Of a stretch of DNA of 64,000 nt, positions 1 through 8,691 are shown piece by piece. This DNA is from Rhizobium grahamii (GTDB taxonomy: Bacteria > Pseudomonadota > Alphaproteobacteria > Rhizobiales > Rhizobiaceae). Below the pieces are notes generated by a model. That model worked only from the letters and a program-made list of their open reading frames with translations. It was not told the origin of the DNA and searched no databases. The stretch covers positions 1,116,001-1,180,000 of the forward strand of contig NZ_CP043499.1 in assembly GCF_009498215.1 (NCBI RefSeq). Reading direction: 5' to 3'. Made by a program: the position numbers and the translations under genes. Numbering within the stretch: the first letter of the stretch is position 1; the number at the start of each line of letters is the position of its first letter.

Positions 1-520
1 CCGCGAGATCGAGCATTGCCGGCTGCAGGCCTTCGAAGCGGCGGATTTCGCCGAGGCTGTACTTGGCGGTGTTGTTGGTTGCCCACATGTCGCCCGTCGA
101 GCCGGTATCGACGCCGACAACCTTGCCGCTCATTCCCTTCAGGTCCTTGATGCCGCCTGCGGCCATGACCGTCAGCGACTGGTCGCTGTCGTAATAGGGC
201 TGGGCGAAGCTGACCGATTCGAGACGCTTCTCGGTGATGGTGATCGACGAGACCGCCATGTTGATGCGGCCCGACTGAACGGCCGAGAACAGCCCGTTGA
301 ACGGAATGTTGACGAACTCAACCGACTTGTTGAGGCGCTTGGCGATCTCGGTGACGAGATCGACCTCGAACCCGACAGTCTTACCGGACTCGTCCTGAAA
401 CTCCCACGGGACATTGCCGATATTGGCGCCGACGTTAAGATCTGCGGCATGGGCAGCGGCCCCCGCAAGCGCCAAGACGCCCGAGAGCATGACAGTCTTC
501 AAAATCGAAAAACGACGCAT
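1..520 (-). CDS. Amino-acid ABC transporter substrate-binding protein (3' end outside window)
   Basis: Periplasmic solute-binding protein of the SBP_bac_3 family, which captures polar amino acids or similar compounds for an ABC importer. The reading frame starts at ATG 518-520 and runs off the left edge, so about 173 residues are visible. Residues 1-25 form a clear signal peptide ending AAAHAA. The mature start has the family pattern: a short first strand, then GFEVDLVTEIAKRL and the SITITEKRLESVSFAQPYY stretch that lines the ligand pocket. It is divergent from the GntR-type gene at 678, with a candidate operator between them, so it is probably regulated by that protein. Permease and ATPase genes should lie to the left. 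The exact ligand cannot be told from the visible part. Confidence 0.9.
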   Translation of the reverse strand, partial: MRRFSILKTVMLSGVLALAGAAAHAADLNVGANIGNVPWEFQDESGKTVGFEVDLVTEIAKRLNKSVEFVNIPFNGLFSAVQSGRINMAVSSITITEKRLESVSFAQPYYDSDQSLTVMAAGGIKDLKGMSGKVVGVDTGSTGDMWATNNTAKYSLGEIRRFEGLQPAMLDLA

Positions 521-558
521 TTTAGGTTCCCCTTGTTTTGTACTGCGCATTTTTGCTA

Positions 559-589
559 TTGGTCTAACCGGTCTGACCAGTCAGGCCAA
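559..589. promoter_or_regulatory. Candidate GntR/FadR-type operator, nested palindromes
   Basis: The divergent promoter region holds overlapping dyads: GGTC-T-GACC at 570-578, CTGAC-CA-GTCAG at 573-584, a related GGTC-T-AACC at 561-569, and outer arms TTGG (559-562) and CCAA (586-589). FadR-like regulators bind TnGTnnnACnA-type sites, which these resemble. It lies 39 bp upstream of the binding-protein start and about 90 bp upstream of the regulator start, so it could serve both. Role inferred, no binding data. Confidence 0.5.
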
Positions 590-677
590 ATCAAGCACGG
601 TCTATTGTCATTTGCAAGCGACTGATGGATTTAAATGCTGGGACAATCCGGGTGACGTCACCCAACATGCCGAGAGA

Positions 678-1376
678 ATGGAAAGAATGCTCAACAGGAC
701 ATTGGTACCGCAATCGGCGGCACGCCTGATACAGGACATGATCCAGAGCGGAGAGCTCGCCGCAGGCGAGAAGATTCCGTCCCAACGCGAGTTTTCCACC
801 AAGCTCGGCATCAGCCGTGCGTCGCTTCGCGAGGCTCTGCTGACGCTTGAAACGCTCGGCCTCATCAAGACGGAAGCCGGCCGGGGAACCTTCGTCGCCG
901 AACGCGGCAGCGCCGCAAACAGCGGTATGGCGCCATGGCGCTACTCCGACAGCTACTCGGTTTTCGATGTCTTCCAGACCCGCATCATGCTCGAAGGTAA
1001 CATCGCCGCGCTTGCCGCGGGCCGGCTGACCGGCAATCAGCTGCAAGCGATGGAAGCGGCGACCAAGCAGATGGAGGATTGCTGGGCGAAACAGGATCTG
1101 CTCGCGAATGTCGAGGCAGACCTCGAGTTCCACGCGGTCATTGCGTCCGCCTGCAGCAATGCGATGATGCGTGCGCTGTACCAGGTGGTCCGCGAACAAT
1201 TGACCGAGACGCAGCGCCAGCCGATCCCGATCACCGAGCCCGCCCGCATGAAGGCATCGATTGCCGAACACCGGCGGATCATTTCGGCACTACGCGACAA
1301 CGACCCCGTTCGCGCTCGCCAAGAAATGGAAAACCACGTCCTGAATACCGCCCGCTGTGCGGGCCTTAATCCCTGA
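678..1376 (+). CDS. GntR family transcriptional regulator (FadR/FCD type)
   Basis: Cytoplasmic DNA-binding repressor or activator of 232 residues. The N-terminal winged helix spans roughly residues 10-75, with the GntR signature IPSQREFSTKLGISRASLRE and a wing ending GRGTFVAE. The C-terminal FCD domain keeps the usual metal-site positions: an Asp and a His in ADLEFHAVIA, a His in AEHRRIISAL and a His in MENHV. The frame is open from 414, but family proteins begin close to MERMLNRTLVPQ, so I chose ATG 678-680, with ATG 687 as an alternative. It is divergent from the amino-acid binding protein and most likely controls that uptake system in response to a small acid ligand. The ligand is unknown. 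Confidence 0.88.
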   Translation: MERMLNRTLVPQSAARLIQDMIQSGELAAGEKIPSQREFSTKLGISRASLREALLTLETLGLIKTEAGRGTFVAERGSAANSGMAPWRYSDSYSVFDVFQTRIMLEGNIAALAAGRLTGNQLQAMEAATKQMEDCWAKQDLLANVEADLEFHAVIASACSNAMMRALYQVVREQLTETQRQPIPITEPARMKASIAEHRRIISALRDNDPVRARQEMENHVLNTARCAGLNP

Positions 1377-1719
1377 GAATCCGGGAATGCTGTCACGCCC
1401 GTCAACCCGAATTGCGTATTACTGACGATACAAATCATGGCCACAGCCACCAGTCGCCTTCTCAAGAATGCCGAAAAGATATCAATCACGCGCGACCATC
1501 CGACCAGCATAGCAGTTAGGCTCCGCGGTCGAGAATGATGTGACTCAGGACGGCTTCGGGCGTTCCAACTCGGAAAGGCCGCGCTCGACCAGCGAAGGGT
1601 GCGCAAGTACGGGCGTTTCGGGGCGATGACCGACAAGTGCACCGACTGGAAGCTATGGTCGAACCCGGCCCGACGCGCAACAACCGCCAAGAATGGTGGC
1701 GTGATCCACTATTCCGATA
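1377..1719. other. Intergenic region, no gene recognised
   Basis: About 340 bp between a rightward regulator and the 3' end of a leftward ABC operon. Several short frames are open on both strands, but none has a ribosome binding site or resembles a family I know. I see no hairpin followed by a T-run. It may hold decayed coding sequence. Confidence 0.4.
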
Positions 1720-2481
1720 TCACCTTGGATTGGGGATATACCCCCTACTCCCATCAAGGAGCGTCCTTGTGTAGGAATGCTGGACTCCACCCTCTAGTAG
1801 CTGCTCACGCGTTGCGATCTCCACGAAAACGCCATCCTGCATGACAGCCACGCGGTTGCAGAGATGCGCGATGACAGCCATGTCGTGGCTGACGAGAATG
1901 TAGGTCAGCTTCGATCGCTCTCGCAGATCCTTCAACAGATTGAGAATTTCGGCCTGGATGGAGACATCGAGCGCCGATGTCGGTTCGTCGAGCAAGAGAA
2001 TCTTCGGCTCGAGGATAAGCGCACGAGCAATCGCGACGCGCTGCCGCTGCCCGCCGGAGAGCTGATGCGGGAAGCGATGACGGAAGCCGGGCGGCAGGCC
2101 GACGTCGCGCAGCACCTGCTCGATACGCTCCTGCCTGCGATCCAGCCCATGGATCTCGAGAGGCTCCAGCAGCGTGCGGCCGATCGTATGGCGTGGATGC
2201 AGGGAGCCGAACGGATCCTGAAACACCATCTGTTGTTTGGCGAGTTGGGCGCGCGAACGCTTCGGGCCGACCACGTCGCCGTCGATCGAAACAGAACCGC
2301 TCCATTCCTTGATGCGCCCCGCCAGCGCGCCGAGCACCGTCGACTTGCCGCATCCGCTCTCGCCAACAAGGCCGAATGTCTCGCCGGGCGCGACCTCGAA
2401 GGCGACGCTTTTGACGACCTGCTTGAAATCATTGCCGCTGCCGAAGGACACGGCGAGATCGTTTACCGATATGATGGACAT
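1720..2481 (-). CDS. Peptide/nickel-type ABC transporter ATP-binding protein (DppF/OppF-like)
   Basis: Second ATPase of a Dpp/Opp-type importer, 253 residues, on the cytoplasmic face. All nucleotide-binding elements are present: Walker A GESGCGKST (about residues 39-47), a Q-loop in MVFQDPFGSLHPR, signature LSGGQRQRVAIARAL, Walker B ILLLDEPTSALD and the switch histidine in LVSHD. It is shorter than many DppF proteins, which carry an extra C-terminal Cys-rich stretch. The start at ATG 2479-2481 follows the stop of the upstream ATPase at once, so the pair is translationally coupled. It is the last gene of the leftward operon 6920 to 1720. Confidence 0.93.
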   Translation of the reverse strand: MSIISVNDLAVSFGSGNDFKQVVKSVAFEVAPGETFGLVGESGCGKSTVLGALAGRIKEWSGSVSIDGDVVGPKRSRAQLAKQQMVFQDPFGSLHPRHTIGRTLLEPLEIHGLDRRQERIEQVLRDVGLPPGFRHRFPHQLSGGQRQRVAIARALILEPKILLLDEPTSALDVSIQAEILNLLKDLRERSKLTYILVSHDMAVIAHLCNRVAVMQDGVFVEIATREQLLEGGVQHSYTRTLLDGSRGYIPNPR

Positions 2482-2482
2482 G

Positions 2483-3331
2483 TCACGCCTCCGCCCAGCT
2501 TGCCTGACGCTTCAGCACTTCCAGCCGATCCCTGGGGCGGTCGAGACTGGGCAGCGCCTCAAGCAGGCCGCGTGTGTAGGGATGGGTTGCTTCGTCGAGC
2601 CTGGAGGCTTCGATTGTTTCCACGATCCGGCCCGCATACATGATGATGACGCGGTCGCAGAAGCTCTTCACGAGGTTGAGGTCGTGGGAGATGAAGACAA
2701 GGCCGATGTTGCGTTCGGTGATCAGGTCGTCGAGGATCGACAGCACCTGCTGGCGCACCGTCACGTCAAGTGCCGAGGTCGGCTCGTCGGCGATGATCAG
2801 CGATGGCGAGGAGATCAGCATCATCGAGATCATGATGCGCTGGCCCATGCCGCCCGAGACCTCGTGCGGATAGCGGTTGAAGACGCGCTGCGGGTCGCGG
2901 ATATTCACCCGCTCCAGCATGGCGAGCGTACGCTCGCGCGCCGCCTTCTTGCCAAGGCGCTCGTGCAGGATGACGGTCTCGGCGATCTGCTCGCCGACGG
3001 TCATGACGGGATTGAGCGAATATTTCGGGTCCTGCAGGATCATCGAGATCCGGCTGCCGCGGATCGCGCGCATCGCGGCTTCGCTGGCAGCCAGGAGATC
3101 GACGTCCTCAAAGCGCAACTCATCGGCAACCACGCGGGCCGTGCCCGGCTGCAGCCGCATGATCGCGCGCCCGGTCGTGCTCTTGCCGGAGCCGGATTCG
3201 CCGATGATGCCTACCTTCTCGCGGCCGACATCGAAGCTTACATTCTTGACGGCGTTGACCACGCCGGACAGCGTCGGAAATTGCACCGACATGTTCTTGA
3301 CCGAGAGGATCGGTTTTGACTGTTCAGGCAT
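2483..3331 (-). CDS. Peptide/nickel-type ABC transporter ATP-binding protein (DppD/OppD-like)
   Basis: First ATPase of the importer, 282 residues. Visible motifs are Walker A GESGSGKST, the Q-loop in MILQDPKYSLNPVMTVGEQI, signature VSGGMGQRIMISMML, Walker B LIIADEPTSALDVT and switch histidine FISHDLNLV. The C-terminus HPYTRGLLEALPSLDRPRDR is the oligopeptide-transporter extension typical of DppD/OppD. The signature has the GGMGQR form usual for this subfamily. The 5' end overlaps the 3' end of the permease gene by 8 bp (3324-3331), consistent with translational coupling. It pairs with the ATPase that follows; neither alone gives substrate specificity. Confidence 0.93.
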   Translation of the reverse strand: MPEQSKPILSVKNMSVQFPTLSGVVNAVKNVSFDVGREKVGIIGESGSGKSTTGRAIMRLQPGTARVVADELRFEDVDLLAASEAAMRAIRGSRISMILQDPKYSLNPVMTVGEQIAETVILHERLGKKAARERTLAMLERVNIRDPQRVFNRYPHEVSGGMGQRIMISMMLISSPSLIIADEPTSALDVTVRQQVLSILDDLITERNIGLVFISHDLNLVKSFCDRVIIMYAGRIVETIEASRLDEATHPYTRGLLEALPSLDRPRDRLEVLKRQASWAEA

Positions 3332-4235
3332 TGCGGGGATCCATGATGTCGCGCAGTCCGTCGCCGAGCAGGTTGAAGGCGAGACTGACCAGGAGAATGG
3401 CGATGCCGGGAACCGTCGTCAGCCACCAGGCGTCGAGGAGATATTGTCGGCCGGAGGCCGCCATTGCGCCCCATTCGGGCATCGGCGGCTGTGCGCCAAG
3501 CCCGAGGAAGCCAAGACCGGCGGCCGTCAGGATGACGCTCGACATGTTGAGCGTCAGGCGGATGATGATCGACGGCGCGCAAAGCGGCACAATATGGCGA
3601 AACAGGATTCGTCCCATGCCCGCGCCCTGCAACTCGGCCGCAACAACGAAATCGGCGGCGCGGAACGTCAGCGTTTCGGCGCGCGCCAGACGCGCGATCG
3701 GTGGCCAGACGGTGAGCGCGATGGCGATGACGGCATTTTCGATCCCGGGACCAAGGGCTGCGGAGAAGGCAAGCGCCAGAACGAGACTTGGGAAGGACAG
3801 GAAGATATCGGTGATGCGCATCAAGACGACATCGACCCAGCCGCCGAGATAGCCGGCGGTCGCCCCGATCGCAAAGCCGATGGGCGCCACGATGACCGTT
3901 ACCAGGATGCTGATGTAGAGCGTCGTGCGCGCGCCGTAGACGAGGCGCGAATAGACGTCGCGGCCGAATTCGTCGGTGCCGAACCAGTTCGTAGATGATG
4001 GCGGCTTCAGCGCCATGGTCAGATCCTGGAGGATCGGATCATGATTGGCGAGCAGAGGCGCGAAGGTCGCGATCAAAACCAGCAGCAGCACGACGACGAA
4101 GCCGGCGAATGCCAATGGGTTGGCGATCAGGTTCAGCCACAGGACATAAGCCTTGTGCAGTCGCGCCTGACGTGTCGAGGAGAACTCCTCGTTGATCAGC
4201 CAATTGTGCAGATCGTTGAAATAACGTGTCGCCAT
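3324..4235 (-). CDS. Peptide-type ABC transporter permease C (DppC/OppC-like)
   Basis: Inner-membrane permease of 303 residues. An N-terminal cytoplasmic stretch of about 35 residues precedes the first membrane segment (about 37-60, AGFVVVLLLVLIATFAPLLA). The OppC_N motif PSSTNWFGTDEFGRDVYSRL follows, then a BPD_transp_1 domain with about five more membrane segments. The EAA coupling loop is RAADFVVAAELQGAGMGRI, ending in the usual IVPLCAPSIIIR. It begins 5 bp after the stop of the permease B frame, inside the same operon. It needs a DppB partner, and that partner is frameshifted in this sequence. Confidence 0.93.
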   Translation of the reverse strand: MATRYFNDLHNWLINEEFSSTRQARLHKAYVLWLNLIANPLAFAGFVVVLLLVLIATFAPLLANHDPILQDLTMALKPPSSTNWFGTDEFGRDVYSRLVYGARTTLYISILVTVIVAPIGFAIGATAGYLGGWVDVVLMRITDIFLSFPSLVLALAFSAALGPGIENAVIAIALTVWPPIARLARAETLTFRAADFVVAAELQGAGMGRILFRHIVPLCAPSIIIRLTLNMSSVILTAAGLGFLGLGAQPPMPEWGAMAASGRQYLLDAWWLTTVPGIAILLVSLAFNLLGDGLRDIMDPRNA

Positions 4236-4239
4236 GATG

Positions 4240-5300
4240 TCACCGGGTACGCGGATCGAGGAACCGATAGGTCAGGTCCGACAGGAGGTTGATGGCAATC
4301 GAGATGATGCCGATGAGAAGCACGCTGCCGAGCACCGCGTTCATGTCGGCGAAGAACAGCGCCGACGTCAGGTACTGGCCGAGGCCGGGCCACGCGAAAA
4401 CCGTCTCGATCAGCACCGTGCCGTCGAGCAGGCCGCAATAGGCGAGAGCCACTATCGTCAACAGCTGTACGCGGATGTTGCGAAACGCATGGCGCCAGAC
4501 GATCGCCCGCTGGCCGAGACCCTTGGCCTTGGCGGTCAGCACATACTCCTGCCGCAACTGCTCGAGCATGAAGCTGCGGCTCATGCGGCTGAGATAGGCC
4601 ATCGCGGCATATCCGAGGATCAGCGCGGGGCCGCGACATGCAGCAGGGCATCCCGGAACACCCCCCATTCACCGGCGATGATGGCGTCGACAAGGATGGA
4701 ATTGGTCGGCCCTTCGACCAGCCCCTCATTATAGACGTCGAGGCGGCCGCTGCCGGGTATGATGCCGAACTTTGCGTAGAAGACAAGGATGACGATGGTG
4801 CCCAGCCAGAAGATCGGCGTCGAGTGGCCGAGCAGGCCGACGACACGCGCCAGGTGATCGACCCAGGTGCCTTTGCGCACAGCGGAAATGATGCCGAGCG
4901 GGATACCGAAGCCGGCGCCGATGATTGTTGCGAGCGTGGCGAGTTCCAGCGTTGCCGGAAAGACGCGAGCGAGATCGCTGGCGACGGGGTTCTTCGTCAC
5001 ATGCGACTGGCCGAAATCCAGGTGCGCGACATTGCCGAGATAGGTGGCGAACTGCACATAGAGCGGCTGATCCAGCCCCATTTCCTTGTAGACGCGCTCA
5101 TAGGTCTCGTGATCGGCCTGGTCGCCGATCACGGCAATAACCGGATCGGCGGGTACCATGCGGCCGACAACGAAGGTGATCACGAGCAGGCCGAGCAGCG
5201 TTGTCAGGATGACGGCAAAGGATGCCGTCACCTTGCGCAGCGCGCCAAGCGCCGCCCGTGCGCCTACCGGCGCGTTTCCAGATGTCTGTGAGATACTCAC
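4240..5300 (-). pseudogene. Peptide-type ABC transporter permease B (DppB/OppB-like), frameshifted
   Basis: Two overlapping frames together make one DppB-family permease of about 353 residues. The 5' part (start 5300) has the N-terminal membrane segment, FVVGRMVPADPV, and the periplasmic HLDFGQSH motif, and runs to a stop at 4620-4622. The 3' part continues in the neighbouring frame from about 4632 with ALILGYAAMAYLSRMSRSFM, the EAA loop EYVLTAKAKGLGQRAIVWRH, and the end TYRFLDPRTR. One added base near 4623-4632 would restore a full-length permease. The mutation lies in the middle of the transmembrane domain, so if real it abolishes transport. All other operon genes look intact, so a sequencing error is quite possible. 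Confidence 0.8.
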
Positions 5301-5324
5301 GTCATTCTCCTCGACAGGAAGGGC

Positions 5325-6920
5325 TTATTCGCCCTTCGAGACGGTGTCCCAACGGGTGAGCCAGGTCGAATGACCGACATAGCCCTTGACTTCTTTGCGT
5401 ACCGCCTTTGCGTCCGTGCGCTGGAAGGAGGTGATGAGAGCCGGCGAAGCGTCCATATAGGCCTTGTTGATCTTGGCGTAGAGATCGGCGCGCTTCTGCT
5501 GGTCGGTCTCGTGCGCTGCAGCCGTGACCATGTCCTGGATGTCCTTCGGAACCTCCCAGGCGGATCGCCAGGCGATCAGGCCGGAGAGTTTCGCATCGTC
5601 GGCATTGTTGGGGTTCGTGGCATAGGACGCCAGAACCGCATGCGGATCGGGCAGGCGTTCGCCGGTGCGCGCCGAGAATATCTCGAATTCGCGGTTGCGG
5701 AACTTGCCAATGTGATCGCCGCCCTGCAGGTCGAGCTTGATGCCGGCCTTGGCAGCATTGGCCTGCAGCGACTGCGCGACTTCGTATTCGGGCGTCACGG
5801 GCGTTGCGTAATAGACCTTGGAGAAACCGTCGGGATAGCCGGCCTCCGCCAGCAACTGCTTGGCCTTGTCGATATCGAGCTTGTACGGGTTCTCGGTGCT
5901 GGCGCCGGGCAGACCGCCCGGAATGATCGTCTGCTGCTTGATGCCGTAGTATTTCATGACGGTGTTAGCGAGGCCGTCATAGTCGATGAGATAGCGAAAA
6001 GCCTCGCGGACCTTCGGCTTAGAGAGGATCTCGTCCTTCTGGTTGAGCGCCAGATAGTAGAAGCCGAAGCCCGGCGTCTTCTGGATATCGGCCTTGCCGC
6101 CGGCTTCGATCGCCGCCAGATCGGTGGAGGACAGACGCGTCGCGACGTCGACGTCGCCGGCTTCCAGCTGCAGACGCTGGCCTGATGATTCAGGCATATG
6201 GCGAAGGATGACCCGGCGCATCTTCGGCGCGCCCTGCCAGTAATCCTTGAAGGCCTCGGCGATCAAGAGGTCGTTGACGCGCCAGGTCCTGAGCGAATAG
6301 GGGCCGGATCCGGCATCGTTGGTCTGCAGGAATTCGCGCCCCATGTCGCCAGTCTTCTCGTTTTTGGCGAGAAGCTGGCTGTCGAGGATCGAGGTCGAGA
6401 AGCTGGCGAGCGAAAAGAGGATCAGGTTCGGGTTCCAGACCTCAGGCGTCTGCAGCACGACGGTCGCATCGTCGGTCGCCTTGATCAGCTCATCGACATT
6501 CTTGTCTGTGATCCCCCACTGGCGGAGATCGACCGAAGGCGCCAAGCCGAGCTTCACCAGACGGCGCAGCGACCACTCGACATCCTTGGCGGTCAGCGCA
6601 TTGCCGGAATGGAAGGTGACGCCGGAGCGGATCTTGAAGGTGAAGGTCTTGCCGTCGTCGGATACCGTCCAGCTTTCGGCGATGCCCGGCTGCGGCTTGG
6701 TGATGTCGTCGGCGGAGAGCACGATGAGCCGCTCATAAAGGTTGGCGACGATTTCCGCCGATTCCAGCTGGTTGAGCTCGTTCGGGTCCAGTCCGCGCAT
6801 GGAGGACATGTTGGTGGCGATCACCAGTTGGTCCTTGGGCGTTGCCGCCTGCACTGCGAGCGGCATGGCAAGCGTCGATGCCACCACAGCCGATGCCATC
6901 AGAAAACTGCGTCTTTTCAT
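5325..6920 (-). CDS. ABC transporter substrate-binding protein, family 5 (Dpp/Opp-type)
   Basis: Periplasmic binding protein of 531 residues, the usual size for SBP_bac_5. The signal peptide MKRRSFLMASAVVASTLAMP is followed by an Ala-rich cleavage region near residue 25. Family landmarks are IVANLYERLIVLS, the PGIAESWTVSDDGKTFTFKI lobe-I motif and FHSGNALTAKDVEWSLRRL. The ribosome binding site GGGAGGAG sits just upstream of ATG 6918-6920. It is the first gene of the leftward transporter operon and faces the GntR gene at 7049 across a 28-bp dyad. The ligand may be a sugar acid, an oligosaccharide acid or a peptide: the rightward catabolic genes suggest a sugar acid, but the sequence does not show it. 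Confidence 0.9.
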   Translation of the reverse strand: MKRRSFLMASAVVASTLAMPLAVQAATPKDQLVIATNMSSMRGLDPNELNQLESAEIVANLYERLIVLSADDITKPQPGIAESWTVSDDGKTFTFKIRSGVTFHSGNALTAKDVEWSLRRLVKLGLAPSVDLRQWGITDKNVDELIKATDDATVVLQTPEVWNPNLILFSLASFSTSILDSQLLAKNEKTGDMGREFLQTNDAGSGPYSLRTWRVNDLLIAEAFKDYWQGAPKMRRVILRHMPESSGQRLQLEAGDVDVATRLSSTDLAAIEAGGKADIQKTPGFGFYYLALNQKDEILSKPKVREAFRYLIDYDGLANTVMKYYGIKQQTIIPGGLPGASTENPYKLDIDKAKQLLAEAGYPDGFSKVYYATPVTPEYEVAQSLQANAAKAGIKLDLQGGDHIGKFRNREFEIFSARTGERLPDPHAVLASYATNPNNADDAKLSGLIAWRSAWEVPKDIQDMVTAAAHETDQQKRADLYAKINKAYMDASPALITSFQRTDAKAVRKEVKGYVGHSTWLTRWDTVSKGE

Positions 6921-6984
6921 CGTCCTATCTCCTCCCTGGTGCGCCGGACCTCGCCCCGAACGCGAATTTTCATATCGACATCGA

Positions 6985-7012
6985 TGTGAAATCTGGTATA
7001 TCAGATCTCACA
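6985..7012. promoter_or_regulatory. 28-bp dyad, candidate operator for the divergent GntR regulator
   Basis: The arms TGTGAAATCTG and CAGATCTCACA are separated by GTATAT and match at 10 of 11 positions. The core CTGGTATATCAG resembles the TGGTATACCA-type sites of FCD-class GntR proteins. It lies 37 bp upstream of the regulator start and about 65 bp upstream of the binding-protein start, placed to control both directions. Confidence 0.65.
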
Positions 7013-7048
7013 AAGCGATTTTGCCGTCAACGGGGGAATTTTCGGAAC

Positions 7049-7759
7049 ATGCAAGAAGAGGCATCGACGCAGCCTGGCGCAGACCGCATCGAAAAGATCG
7101 ACCCGCGTTTTCTGACGACATTGCGCGACCATGTGCACAAGACGCTGCGCACCGCGATCCTCTCCGGCCGCTTCGCGCCGGATGAACGCGTCAACGAGCG
7201 CCAGCTCGCAGAGCAGCTCGGCGTCAGCACGACACCCATCAAGGAAGCCCTGCGTCAGCTTGAAACCGAAGGGTTGGTCGAGACGCTGCCGCGCCGCGGT
7301 GTGTTGATCCGCTTCAATGCCGGCTGGGCCGAAGAGATGATCCTGGCGCGCGCCGCGCTGGAATCTATGATCGCCCACCTTGCCGCCAAGCGCATCGAAA
7401 AGGCCGAGGCCGGCAAGCTGGACGATATCGTCGCACTGATGCGCAAGGCGACCGAAGACGGAGTAGCCGACGACCTAATTTCGCTGAACGAGACGTTTCA
7501 CGAGCAGATCCACATCGCCTCGCGATGCCAGTATCTCTCGCGCATGATCGAACGACAGCAGTTTTACGACGGCAGCATCCGCCGCGTCATCCATTCCGAT
7601 CCGCTCGAGCGCGGCAAAGCGCTGGCCGAACATGCCGCGATCGCCGCCGCCATCATCTCCAACGACAGCGACAAGGCCGAGCGCGTAATGCGCGACCACG
7701 TCGTCCGTTCCGGCGAAACCTACCTCAACATCGTGTTCAAGAAGAAGGAGGACATCTGA
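7049..7759 (+). CDS. GntR family transcriptional regulator (FCD type)
   Basis: Local regulator of 236 residues. The winged helix covers about residues 20-90, with VNERQLAEQLGVSTTPIKEA and wing PRRGVLIRF; the TTPIKEALRQLE helix is typical of the VanR/FadR branch. The C-terminal FCD domain keeps the histidines in NETFHEQIHIAS, EHAAIAAAI and MRDHVVRS. The frame is open from 6842, but ATG 7049 is preceded at normal distance by CGGGGGAA and fits family length. The stop is 1 bp before the GTG start of the DapA-like gene, so regulator and enzymes form one transcript. It most likely senses the pathway substrate and acts at the dyad at 6985-7012. Confidence 0.9.
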   Translation: MQEEASTQPGADRIEKIDPRFLTTLRDHVHKTLRTAILSGRFAPDERVNERQLAEQLGVSTTPIKEALRQLETEGLVETLPRRGVLIRFNAGWAEEMILARAALESMIAHLAAKRIEKAEAGKLDDIVALMRKATEDGVADDLISLNETFHEQIHIASRCQYLSRMIERQQFYDGSIRRVIHSDPLERGKALAEHAAIAAAIISNDSDKAERVMRDHVVRSGETYLNIVFKKKEDI

Positions 7760-7760
7760 C

Positions 7761-8681
7761 GTGACCGAGGCAATGGAAAAGATCCGCAAGGCCCTGACGG
7801 GCATATCGGGTGTGCCCGTGACCCCCTACAAAGCGGATGGCAGCGTCGACATCGCCAAGCTCTCGGCTCTGATCACCCGCCTCGCCCACGCGCGTGTCCA
7901 CAATTTGATGGCGGCCGGCAACACCGGTGAATTCTTCACCCTGACCATGGACGAAGTGCGCGCGGTCCACACCGCGACGATCAAGGCAGCCGACGGCAAA
8001 TCGCTTGTCAGCGCAGCTGTTGGGCGTTCGCTGACCGAAGCCAAAGCGCTTGCCCGCGATGCCATCGCCGAAGGAGCCGACGCGATCATGGGCCATCATC
8101 CGATGGACCCGTTCGCTGGACCGAGCTACCAGGCCCGGTACTTCCTCGAGCTCGCCGATGCCAGCACCGTTCCCGTCATCGCCTATGTACGCAGCGACAC
8201 CTTCTCCGTCGCCGACTTCCGCAAGCTCGCGCTGCACCCGAACATCGCCGGCATCAAGTTTGCCTCCGGCAATCTCATGCTGCTAGCCGAAGTGATCCGC
8301 GCCACCAGGGACGCACCGGCGATCTGGGTCTGCGGCCTTGCCGAGGGCTGGGCCCCGGCCTTTTACGCGATGGGCGCCCGTGGCTTCACCTCCGGCCTCG
8401 TCAATGTTTTCCCCGAGCGCTCGCACGCTATCCACCAGGCGCTGGAAACGGGCGACTACGCCGCTGCCCGCGCGCTCATCGACGATATCGCCGGCTTCGA
8501 GGCGCTGCGCACCAAATACCTCAACGGCGCCAATGTCACCGTCGTCAAGGAAGCGCTCGGCATGCTTGGAACCGAAGTCGGCCCCGTTCGCGTGCCCGGT
8601 GTCGAGAGCCTGACCGAAGCCGAGCGCGCCGACCTGCGCGCCATCGTCGACAACGTCGCCGAAAAGAGCCGCGCGGCCTGA
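7761..8681 (+). CDS. Dihydrodipicolinate synthase/N-acetylneuraminate lyase family protein
   Basis: Class I aldolase-superfamily enzyme of 306 residues, predicted to cleave or dehydrate a 2-keto-3-deoxy acid through a lysine Schiff base. Visible active-site elements are GNTGE (residues 53-57), the pocket tyrosine Tyr142 in VIAYVRSD, and the Schiff-base lysine Lys166 in NIAGIKFASG. The start is GTG 7761, with AGGAGG just upstream and overlapping the end of the regulator gene. True DapA enzymes have TPF and YNVP motifs; here VTPY and YVRS point to a sugar-acid lyase or dehydratase rather than lysine biosynthesis. The dehydratase-like gene 10 bp downstream supports a two-step sugar-acid pathway. 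The actual substrate is not determined. Confidence 0.88.
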   Translation: MTEAMEKIRKALTGISGVPVTPYKADGSVDIAKLSALITRLAHARVHNLMAAGNTGEFFTLTMDEVRAVHTATIKAADGKSLVSAAVGRSLTEAKALARDAIAEGADAIMGHHPMDPFAGPSYQARYFLELADASTVPVIAYVRSDTFSVADFRKLALHPNIAGIKFASGNLMLLAEVIRATRDAPAIWVCGLAEGWAPAFYAMGARGFTSGLVNVFPERSHAIHQALETGDYAAARALIDDIAGFEALRTKYLNGANVTVVKEALGMLGTEVGPVRVPGVESLTEAERADLRAIVDNVAEKSRAA

Positions 8682-8691
8682 GGAACATCCC

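Noticed and set aside
414..677. Upstream extension of the GntR frame
   Set aside because: It would run through the divergent promoter and into the signal-peptide region of the binding protein; family proteins start near 678.
591..1271. A 226-codon minus-strand ORF
   Set aside because: Antisense to the GntR gene, with no ribosome binding site or family resemblance.
2237..3998. Long plus-strand ORFs opposite the ABC transporter genes
   Set aside because: They are antisense shadows of GC-rich genes whose minus-strand products have complete Walker and signature motifs.
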